A stretch of DNA of 64,000 nucleotides, taken from assembly GCA_017311185.1 (NCBI GenBank), contig JAESUZ010001525.1:62001-126000 (forward strand), read 5' to 3'. The notes under the pieces were generated by a model. The model saw only the letters and a program-made list of their open reading frames with translations. It did no database searches and was not told where the DNA came from. Shown here piece by piece: positions 1 to 7,945 of this stretch (positions are counted from its first letter, which is position 1; every line of letters starts with the position of its first letter). Position numbers and translations under genes: made by a program. Source of the DNA: Proteles cristata cristata. Lineage: Eukaryota > Chordata > Mammalia > Carnivora > Hyaenidae.

Positions 1-440
1 CTGAGAAGGACTCCCTGCAGCACTGTTACTGCTTGGAGCAAGACAGGGGACAAGAAGTGAGGGTGGCATCTAGGAGCAGTGTGGTCCCAGCTCACAGCCA
101 TCAAGGAAATGGGGACCTCAGAGCTGCAATCTCAGGGACCTGGATATTCTGCCTACCACCAGAATGAGCTCAGGAGTGGCTTGTCCCCAGGAGACTGCAC
201 ATGGGAACTCAGTGCCCTCAGTATTTTGATTTGGGTTTTTTGTAGTGGAGTCATGCTGTGCCCAGACTTCTGACCCTTGTAGACTGTGAGCTCATGAGGG
301 GCTATTTTTCTAAGTTAATTACGTAGGGCACTGGTTTCCATTAATTACGTAGGGCACTGGTAGCTGCGGCACCGTGCCAACGGTGCTAAGGGCTGTCCAG
401 TCATTGCACCAGAGTCATCCAGGGGCCCTAGGAAGAAGAG
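1..440. other. Unique sequence with a short direct repeat
   Basis: No repeat family or exon is recognised here. The one structure is an exact 20-bp direct repeat (TTAATTACGTAGGGCACTGG) at 315-334 and 341-360, separated by 6 bp. A small open frame at 79-273 has no recognisable protein content and is not called as a gene. Confidence 0.5.
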
Positions 441-545
441 GTGAGTCTGTCAGTTACAAATGAGGAAATTACAGCTCAGAGAGGTTAAGTAACTGGTTTA
501 AAATAATAGAGTTCAGTAATTGGCAGATAGGATTTGTACTGAGAT
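440..545 (+). mobile_element. MIR SINE fragment
   Basis: The stretch AAATGAGGAAATTACAGCTC followed by AGAGAGGTTAAGTAACT matches the conserved MIR core (gaggaaactgaggctcagagaggttaagtaacttgcc). MIR is an ancient tRNA-derived SINE found in all mammals and long inactive. Borders are approximate. Confidence 0.6.
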
Positions 546-2059
546 GTACCTGCAAGAGGCACAAACCCAGGTTGTTCACAAAATGGGATGTGAAACTTTA
601 GCCATCTGGAATTGAGAGTAGCCCCATCATCCTGGAAGATACAGTGAGTCCCATGGACTGTTAGGCCAAGTCCATAGCTTATATTGCCTCCTTTCCACTT
701 GCTTGTCGGGGAGAGAAAAAGAGCCAGACAGCAGCAATGCACCTGCAGGACATGGCCCGGCTGTTCCACGGGGCCCATTTAGTCTCAGTCAGTCCACGGC
801 AGGAGCTCATCTGGGGCCCGACTCCCGCCCTGCTTGGCAACCTGAGCACTGTTTCAGTCAAGGCTCCGAAGCATGAAATGGGGTTTTGTGCTGAAGCCTA
901 AAAGACACGATGCTTCGAGTCTGGTTTGGCTATTTTCCCCCCTACTGTTTGTTTTTAAAGATGAAATAAGGGCAGGCATGATAAAGGTCTCTCGGGTCTG
1001 CTGTATGATATGGCAGCCGGTGGTGCGGGCAGGAATACAAATCAAGGGAAGATAGGGCAGTCCTCGAATCCCAGCAATCGTCAACACTCGATAGGCGATG
1101 TTCCTTCCTATGGCTACAGCCATGCCATTATGATATGATTATTTCAGGGGGCAAGGAGAAAAGCTCTCTGCCTCCAAAATGTCTGGAGTCACAATTAAGG
1201 GATCTTTCCATTCCTTTGGTTTCAGATTAACTTCCTGTAATAAGTTTTCTTACCTTTGTAATCCATTCCAACACCTCGAAAATGCACATGGTTATAAGAA
1301 AATGCCAAGTAGCTTAAAAGATGTTAGGCATTTTCATTCTATCTAAATCTAATACCCCTGGTAAAAGGTATTTGTTATTCATTCTCTAATAAAACATTTT
1401 GCAGGTATAAAATTCATACCAGTAGGGCCATGTGACCTAATTTAGGTGATTCACAGGCGAACATGTGATTTTCATTGTTAGGAATTTTTAATATGAATTA
1501 TAAGAAAACATATATAACATGTCAAGCGCATGATTTCTAACAAGTTGGTAGTAAGTAAAAATAGTCTGTCTACTGAAAGGAAAATGTTAAATAGATAATT
1601 ATACAAATTACATATAGAGAATACAAAGATAGAGAGATAATATGAAGGAAGTTTGTTGCAGATGGATATTTGGGAATCTCCACTTTAATGTGATTTCTCA
1701 GTTCATCAGGTTAGTTCCAAAGAGGGCATTAGGGGAAGACAAGATGGAAAAAGATCCAAGTCCCCTGGGGATTAAGGTGAGGATGCGGTCGAGGTTTCAG
1801 GACTGCCAGGAGCCACAGTACAGGGTATAGAAAGCCCTTTACAGAGACGTTTGAGATTATTCATGCCTGATCTGAGTGCCTACAGATTTTCTCTGAGTTC
1901 TCTGAGACTGGAGGAAAAATGAATGTGATTCTTACTGGCCTGAGAGAGTGACTATGGCTTCCAGAATTGCTTAACCTGCAAACAGGCTGTGCACCAGGAG
2001 ATTCATTTATTTATTTAGCAATGTCACAATTTACTTTGGCTCCATTTGATAGAACAATA
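546..2059. other. Unique sequence, no gene seen
   Basis: Non-repetitive sequence, becoming A+T-rich from about 1250 to 1640. Several short open frames (for example 854-1123 minus and 1642-1830 plus) carry no recognisable domain, and I could not pair them with convincing splice sites. Confidence 0.4.
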
Positions 2060-2200
2060 GTCTTCACAAAATCTTGGTGCCAGAAGGGACCTGACCAGCC
2101 TCATCAGTTTAGAGACGAGAAACCTGGTACCCGGACAAGTAAGTGATTTCTCCAGGGTCTCACAGAGAGCTGATGTTAAAGCTCGGACCACCATGCATGT
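2060..2200 (+). mobile_element. Diverged MIR-like fragment
   Basis: TTTAGAGACGAGAAACCTGG ... AAGTAAGTGATTTCTCCAGGGTCTCACAGAGAGCTGAT follows the order of the MIR core (gaggaaac, taagtgacttgcccagggtcacacagct). It is strongly diverged and the borders are uncertain. Confidence 0.4.
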
Positions 2201-2375
2201 CTTGTGATGACTCCCCAAATGTATTTACTCTGATGCTGACATTGTCACAGCAGGAAAGGAATCAAACCTCAGACCCCGCCTTAATATTTGGTAGAGAACA
2301 AACTCAGAGAAGGGTTCCAGTCCTCAGCATTTTTTCTGCCAGTCTCATGTTTTAGCTTTAAAACCGCCCCTTCAC

Positions 2376-2632
2376 AGAGTGTCTGGGTGGCTCAGTCGCT
2401 TAAGCGTCCGACTTTGGCACAGGTCATGATCAGTAGTTAGTGAGTTTGAGCCCCACATTGGGGTCTGTGCTGACAGTGTGGAGCCTCCTTGGAATTTTCT
2501 TTAAAAGAAATATCTTTTCCAGAAAATACAAATGCTGCTGAAAAACTATAGAAGATTCCATTATTGCATGTCCCTCTCTCTGCTCCTCTTCCACTCCTGA
2601 TCTCTTTTTGTCTCAAAAACAAATAAGCTTTA
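2376..2632 (+). mobile_element. Carnivore tRNA-derived SINE (CAN/SINEC type) carrying a 62-bp filler
   Basis: The head (GTCTGGGTGGCTCAGTCGCTTAAGCGTCCGACTTTGG, B-box-like GAGTTTGAGCCCC) is typical of the felid SINE, and the CT-rich body and A-rich tail (CTCAAAAACAAATAAGC) are present. After GAGCCTCCTTGGAATTTTC the body is interrupted at 2508-2569 by 62 bp with no counterpart in the SINE. That segment is 60/62 identical to unique DNA at 3303-3364. The SINE then resumes with CCCTCTCTCTGCTCC. The host element is diverged and has no clear target-site duplication. Confidence 0.85.
2508..2569 (+). repeat. 62-bp insertion inside the SINE, copy of 3303-3364
   Basis: Starts AAATATCTTTTCCAG and ends TTCCATTATTGCAT. 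Compared with 3303-3364 there are only two mismatches (C/A near position 13 and G/T near position 30). Because this copy interrupts a SINE while the other lies in otherwise unrepeated sequence, this one is most simply the derived copy. Confidence 0.85.
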
Positions 2633-2642
2633 ATGCTGGCTT

Positions 2643-2782
2643 CCCCCCCCCCTTTTTTTTTTCCTCAAGTAGCCTTCATGCCCAGCACAGAGCCCAATGC
2701 AGGGCTTGAACTCAGGACCAGGACATCAAGATCTGAGCTGAGACCATGAACCAGACTCTTAGTTGAGTCACCCAGGTGCCCC
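2643..2782 (-). mobile_element. Older carnivore tRNA-derived SINE
   Basis: Reverse-strand SINE: T-tract (poly-A complement), then CAGCACAGAGCCCAATGCAGGGCTTGAACTC, GATCTGAGCTGAGACCATGAA and the head complement GAGTCACCCAGGTGCCCC at 2766-2782. It lacks the usual CT-rich block and resembles the short, older subfamily. A C(10)/T(10) run at 2643-2662 precedes it. Confidence 0.7.
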
Positions 2783-4470
2783 AGTGCTGCCCCATCATCA
2801 CCTAGTCTTAAGAAGCATCATAATATGCTACAGATTAAAATTTTTTAAATTCCTGAAATACCACTCATAGAGAATGTGCTCAGAGCCATCAGCTGCCATC
2901 TGTGAAACCCCTGTAGTTGCATTTCTGCCCTAGTAAAACTTTGTTTAAACGGTGTGTGATGTCATATTTGGTAGATTTTAAAAACTCCATGAGCCAAGGA
3001 ATCTGAATTAGTGTTACCTGAATCTTGTTGGAAAAAACATTCTTTCTGCTCTACTTCCCCAACACTTGCCTATCCCATAGAAAACAGCTTGGGATTCTGT
3101 AACTTGTACGAACAGTTGTTTATAAAGGACAGAATCTGCTGCTAATCCTTAGGCATCTATTCGGAGAATAGGTATCACACAAATTCTTACTTAAAGGAAT
3201 ATAAATTGTATTTATAAAGCAATAAAGATCGAAGGTGAGCTGGATAATGACCTGTAACAGCTCCCTTGCTCACTGGCATTACCTCCATTAGACTTGAAAA
3301 ACAAATATCTTTTCAAGAAAATACAAATGCTTCTGAAAAACTATAGAAGATTCCATTATTGCATTGGCCATCCATCACAGTCCTAATGATAAAACTGGGA
3401 CAATCCTTTTCCTCATGGATGCCATCATTTGGGAAACAAAGAGAATTCTACTAGTTTCTTCTCAGGTTCTGACTGACTCTGTCCTCTCTCTCCTTTTTGT
3501 TTGGTCGTATGAGCTCCCCTGTTCTCCCTTTGGGGTGCAAGACAGTTTGGAGTGGTTCTTGGCGACTGCAACCCCACTTCCTACCTCACTCTGCTTTGAC
3601 AAGCTGGGCATACCAGCCTCATATTTACTCTTCCCTTTACTCAAATTCTCTGTATCGTACCATGGTTTTGGTCTTCTGGAGTGTTTCTGAAAAAAATTTT
3701 TTTTCAGACACGAATCTGAAATAACAGTCTCAGTGGTATGGCAAAATGGAAGTTGTCCCTGTTTGCTCATTTCTGCTGTGACCAAGAGGCATGTAGTTCA
3801 AGACTCTTGGGATTTGAGAGTCAAGCACTACATTTCTGTGCAGCTTTGTACAAATGACAGCCTCTCAGGCCCTCTGTTGCCCTTTTGTAAGATGGGGATC
3901 TATTATCTGCTGCTTCTGCATGTCTACCAGGGAAGGTTTCTGAATGTTCCTTGTTCCTGGGCACCATGCACAGCAACCAGAGGCTGCTGATTCTATATAT
4001 GTCACCAAGCAGTTAGCAAACTCTGCTGGAATTAGACACCTTCTCTTTAGTTCAGGTTCCCTGGCATTGATGTTTGCGGAAAAACTTCTAGAAAGTTAAT
4101 AATGTGGTAAGGACTTGAAATTCACCTTGGAGGCTGTCTTCTTAATTTAGACTTAAGAAATAGTTGATCAAAAACATTGCTCTTCTTTTCTACTGCCATG
4201 CCATTTATGGGATAGCTGCTAGGCAAGGGCCACATCTTACTATTAATGAATAATTAACACACTACTTAATAACCCCAAACCTCCCCTTCCTCTCCTCCCA
4301 CTAGCTGTCAGTGGATTCTCACCTTCTGCTCTGTTTAATAACATCCCTTCTCACTTTCTCACCCTGTTGTCAACACAAGAAGGGATAAAGGACAGTGGAT
4401 GGACACGGTCTGTCTCATTGAGGGGTTAAGAATTAGGCCAGAGTCATACACGTTGGACAGTAATGGGAAA
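2783..4470. other. Unique sequence, includes the filler source and an A/T palindrome
   Basis: No transposon or exon recognised. It contains the 62-bp segment (3303-3364) that matches the filler in the upstream SINE. It also holds a palindrome at 3686-3708 (TCTG, A7, T8, CAGA). Open frames of about 107 codons overlap on both strands at 3364-3785, but neither resembles a known protein and the region has many in-frame stops on either side. Confidence 0.4.
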
Positions 4471-4483
4471 GATCAGGAGGTTG

Positions 4484-4602
4484 CTCTCTCCTTCCCTCCT
4501 TCCTTCCTTCCTTCCTTCCCTCCTTCCTTCCTTCTCTCCTTCCCTCCTTCCTTCCCTCCTTCATTTCCTCCCTCCCTTCCTTCCTTCCTTCTTTCCTTCC
4601 TC
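4484..4602. repeat. (TTCC)n / (CCTT)n microsatellite
   Basis: About 120 bp of imperfect CCTT/CCCT repeats on the plus strand, polypurine on the other. The open frames across it (for example Pro-Ser-Phe-Leu repeats) are by-products of the simple sequence. Confidence 0.9.
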
Positions 4603-4639
4603 AGTAGAGGTCATTGTCCCAGAGTCAGAATGTCTCCAT

Positions 4640-4800
4640 TTCTACGCAAGCTCTAAGTAGGTAAATTTGGGGATTTATTTAACCCCATTTGTGCTTTAGT
4701 TTCCTTATCTATAAAATGCAAATAATAGTATTAACCTATCCAATAGGATTTTTGTAAGGATTCATTTGGAAAATGTTACACATTGCCTTCTACAGAATAA
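4640..4800 (+). mobile_element. MIR SINE fragment
   Basis: TTTAGTTTCCTTATCTATAA AATGCAAATAATAGTATTAACC then TAGGATTTTTGTAAGGATTCA follows the MIR order (cagtttcctcatctgtaaaatggggataatagtacc...gttgtgaggatt). Confidence 0.65.
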
Positions 4801-4823
4801 GCCTCCAGTATCCGTTAGCTGTT

Positions 4824-5026
4824 GGGGGCACCTGGGTGGCTTACTTGGTTAAGCGTCCAACTCTTGATTTCAAATGAGGTCAAGATTTCATAGTTCATGG
4901 TATCAAGTCCCATGTCAGGCTCTATGCTGTTGGCACGGAGTCTGCCTAGGATTCTCTCTCTTGCCCTCTCTCTTTCTGCTCCTCCCCTGCACACACACTC
5001 TTTCTCTCAAAATAAATAAACATTTT
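4824..5026 (+). mobile_element. Carnivore tRNA-derived SINE
   Basis: GGGGGCACCTGGGTGGCTTA head, GGTTAAGCGTCCAACTCTTG, CT-rich body from about 4955 and an A-rich tail AAATAAATAAACATTTTAAA. The next SINE in the same orientation is inserted in its tail region, giving a head-to-tail pair. It is more diverged than its neighbour, so it is probably the older of the two. Confidence 0.9.
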
Positions 5027-5042
5027 AAAAGGGAGCTGTTCG

Positions 5043-5274
5043 GGGGCGCCTGGGTGGCTTAGTTGGTTAAGCGCCTGACTTTCGCTTAGGTCATGGTCTC
5101 ACAGTTCGTGGGTTCGAGCCCCACGTCGGGCTCTGTGCTGACTGCCAGCTCCGAGCCTGGAGCCTGTTTCAGAGTCTGTGACTCTCTCTTTCTCTCAGAC
5201 CCTCCCCTGCTCATGCTGTCTCTCTATCTCTCTTTCCTAGAAATAAATAAAACATTTAAAAAAAATAAAAAAAT
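5043..5274 (+). mobile_element. Carnivore SINE with perfect 16-bp target-site duplication
   Basis: Full-length element with intact head (GGGGCGCCTGGGTGGCTTAG) and GAGCCTGTTTCAGAGTCTGTG body. It is flanked by an exact 16-bp duplication AAAAGGGAGCTGTTCG at 5027-5042 and 5275-5290. The duplication overlaps the poly-A end of the preceding SINE, so this insertion came second. The clean duplication suggests fairly recent insertion by L1-driven target-primed reverse transcription. Confidence 0.93.
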
Positions 5275-5290
5275 AAAAGGGAGCTGTTCG

Positions 5291-6039
5291 TTCATTTATT
5301 TATGAATTCATTTGGCAGCCGTTTACTCATTGCCTGTTTGTGCCAGACTCTGTGCCATGTGCTGAAGGATACATACATAAGTAGAACACAGTTGTTTTAG
5401 GAGTTCATAGATTGGATGAGGGTGGGGCTGCAGATTCCATAGCAGTTAATCACAGCATAATGGCAGATGCTCCAGGCTATAGCTACAGCTGTGGTATGTT
5501 ACGAGGCACTATGAGTTTAGGGACCAAGGGCCCTAACTCAGGTGTCACAACCTGAAGGGTGAAGGGGTATTACTTGATAGACTAGGTGAGTATAACAGGT
5601 AAAGAAACTGCATGTTTAAAGTCATGGCCATGGAAGAAGTTCTGTGTTATTCTAAGAATTAGATCCAAGAGGCCTGGGTAGGGGATGGTAAGAAAAAGAA
5701 GAGAGAAAAATTGGAAGTACAAGATCATGAAAATCTATGCCAGACACTTTGGGGGCTCTTGGCCCAGAATACACAGCCTGTGAAGATGTATAAGGAGGCA
5801 ATGACTTCATTCATTCATTCATGCCTCTAAGGAGGTGAGTCAGGTGAACACCATTTATAGTCAATGAGCCCAGCTAGAAGGGTATGATTTTAGCTTGGGG
5901 AAGAAAGGATCAAGTAACCTGATCTCAGTTTTCTAACAGTAATAGGAATGGAGGGCAAGGAATAGATTCAAAAGAAACTGAGGGGATAAAATGGGAGAAT
6001 TTGTTGAGTGCTCGGATGTGGGATAAGGGGGATTAAAAA
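5291..6039 (-). mobile_element. L2 LINE fragment, antisense (left part)
   Basis: TTTGTGCCAGACTCTGTGCCATGTGCTGAAGGATACA is the reverse complement of the L2 3' end (ctgtatccccagcgcctagcacagtgcctggcac). The later segment AGTGCTCGGATGTGGGATAAGGGG also fits L2 antisense. The fragment is interrupted by an L1 (6054-6644) and appears to continue on its far side. L2 is an ancient, dead CR1-like LINE. Confidence 0.55.
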
Positions 6040-6053
6040 CAGTGCTGACCTCT

Positions 6054-6644
6054 CTCCACAATAGCTAAAACATGGAAAGACCCTAAATGTCCATCAACGG
6101 ATGAATGGATCCAGAAGATGTGGTTTATCTATACCATGGAATACTACATGGCGATGAGAAACAATGAAATCTGGCCATGTGTAGCAACATGGATGGACCT
6201 TGAGGGTGTTATGCTGAGTGAAATAAGTCAGTCAGAGAAGGACAAATATCACATGTTTGCACATTAGGATTAGGAGGAACTTAACTGAGGAACAATGGGG
6301 AGAAGAAGGGCGGAAATGGTGGGGGAAAGGGAGAGAGGCAAACCATGAGAGACTCTTGAATGCTGACAAAAACTGAGGACTGATGGATGTGGGGGGAGGG
6401 GGGATGGGCATGGAGGAGGGCACTTGTGGGGATGAGCACTGGGTGTTATGTGGAAACTAATTTGACAATAAACTATTCGTAAAAAAAAAAAAAAAAAAAA
6501 ATCAAACTTCAAAAAAACTGAGGACTGATGGATGTGGGGAGGGGGATGGGCATGGAGGAGGGCACTTGTGGGGATGAGCACTGGGTGTTATGTGGAAACT
6601 AATTTGACAATAAACTATTTGTAAAAAAACAAACAAAAAAAAAC
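6054..6644 (+). mobile_element. 5'-truncated L1 with duplicated 3' end
   Basis: The left part (6054-6270) encodes the last part of L1 ORF2 protein (residues around WKDPKCPSTDEW and WIQKMWF, stop near 6266). The G-rich L1 3'UTR and AATAAACTATTCGT plus poly-A (6481-6501) follow. A second 3' end of about 107 bp (6516-6622), nearly identical to 6371-6480, comes next with its own tail. The whole unit is flanked by an exact 14-bp duplication CAGTGCTGACCTCT at 6040-6053 and 6645-6658. Only the 3' end was inserted, so no functional gene is present. Confidence 0.92.
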
Positions 6645-6658
6645 CAGTGCTGACCTCT

Positions 6659-7003
6659 GGCTCAGGAAGCTGGGGAGGTAGTGGTATCATGAGACACCAT
6701 ACAGAAAAACAGGATTGAACTGGGTGAGAGAGAAAATGGAGGTTCCTGTTTTAAATTCTGTGGTACTCTTGACTTGAGTTTGCCTTCATTTCTCCCATAA
6801 AACACATTGGTGGTGCTTTTGGTAGTGTCATGGTAGAAACAAGGACCTTGACAGGTAGGGTGCCAGAAGAGTCCAAGTCAGCACTGGAAGGTACTCAGTT
6901 GTGGAAAACCATGGGCTATGTTAAATCTTTGTAAATAAGGTAAATAAGACCTGTCTTGTCAAAGATAGAAAAACCTCCATGCATCTTTCAGGTTGTTAAA
7001 CTA
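6659..7003 (-). mobile_element. L2 LINE fragment, antisense (right part, weak)
   Basis: Continuation of the interrupted L2-like segment (GGCTCAGGAAGCTGGGGAGG, ACAGGATTGAACTGGGTGAGAGAGA, CTTGACAGGTAGGGTGCC). It is weakly matching and the right border is unclear. Confidence 0.35.
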
Positions 7004-7014
7004 ATAAATGTTTA

Positions 7015-7227
7015 GGGGCTGCTGAGTTGCTCAGTCGGTTAAGTGCCCAACTTCAGCTCAGGTCATGATCTCGCAGTCTGTGAGTTCAAGCCCCACATTA
7101 GGCTCTGTGCTAACAGCTCAGAGCCTGGAGCCTGCTTAGATTCTGTGTCTCCCTCTCTCTCTGCTCCTCCCCCACTCATGCTCTGTCTCTCAAAAATAAA
7201 TAAACATTTTAAAAACATTACAAAATG
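7015..7227 (+). mobile_element. Carnivore tRNA-derived SINE with target-site duplication
   Basis: Head GGGGCTGCTGAGTTGCTCAGTCGGTTAAGTGCCC, B-box-like GAGTTCAAGCCCC, CT-rich body, tail CAAAAATAAATAAACATTTT. Flanking duplication ATAAATGTTTA (7004-7014) and ATAAGTGTTTA (7228-7238), 10/11 identical. Confidence 0.92.
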
Positions 7228-7572
7228 ATAAGTGTTTATTATCAAAAGAAACATGGACCAATATAGAACTGAAGAAAAGGAATGTCACACTATATTCCTA
7301 TCCTCTAGAGAAAAGCATCCTGCCCACTTGGGTGCATATCCTTCCAAGGCGCTTAACAGATACATTCAATTCCTGTAGATACGCTGCTGCCTATTATCTT
7401 TTACATGGTATATCATCTCTGTCTCAACACAGAGGTCAGCACCTGTAGATAGTTCTCATTCTTTTTAATGGATGTTTGAAATACCAAATTCCTATTTGAT
7501 TTATATATAGTAAAATGTAATTGATAAAATAAGTTAGCTCATGTGATGACGTTGCTAATTAGGAGGATACAT

Positions 7573-7820
7573 GTATTGGTTTTGTATTCCTACTATGACA
7601 AATGACCACATGCTTTGTGGTTTAAAACAGCACATATTTATTCCCTTACAGTTCTCCTGAGTCCAAATGAATTGTAAGGTGCTAAAATCAAGATTTCAGC
7701 AGGGCTGGTTAATTCTGAAGACTGCACCTCCCTTTTGCCCTGTAAAGTAGCATTATCTACAGGTTTCAGGGATTAGGATGTGGATATCTTTGGAGGGGAC
7801 ATTTGTCAATCTTCCAAGTG
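7573..7820 (+). mobile_element. Old mammalian interspersed repeat, family not assigned
   Basis: TATTCCTACTATGACAAATGACCACA ... GTGGTTTAAAACAGCACATATTTATT ... CTACAGGTTTCAGGGATTAGGATGTGGATATCTTTGGAGG. The same family lies at 33013-34420, where start and end are again recognisable. I know the consensus (gtaacaaattaccacaaacttagtggcttaaaacaacac) but not its name with certainty; it may be an ERVL-type LTR. The central part is shortened. Confidence 0.55.
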
Positions 7821-7867
7821 ATAGTTATCTCCAAAATGAAATGCTGGGCTTCCAGTAAGAACTGTTT

Positions 7868-7945
7868 GAGATCAGAAGCATCAAGAAAAATTAGGATTTG
7901 ATGCTTGAGATCAGAAGCATCATGAAAAATTAGGATTTGATGCTT
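7868..7945. repeat. 39-bp tandem duplication
   Basis: Two adjacent 39-bp units, 7868-7906 and 7907-7945 (each GAGATCAGAAGCATC ... GATTTGATGCTT), with one mismatch (A/T, 38/39 identical). The 39-bp length makes it in-frame in the minus-strand reading frame through it, but nothing suggests that frame is a gene. Confidence 0.95.

Noticed and set aside
4399..4660. Two frames rich in Pro-Ser-Phe-Leu repeats
   Set aside because: They are translations of the TTCC microsatellite.
5043..5120. tRNA-like sequence with A- and B-box-like words
   Set aside because: It is the tRNA-derived head of a SINE. The cloverleaf is degraded and the same head recurs across the window, so it is not a tRNA gene.
6232..6690. 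Minus-strand frames with repeated His-Pro-Ser-rich segments
   Set aside because: They are antisense translations of the duplicated L1 3'UTR, not a repeat protein.
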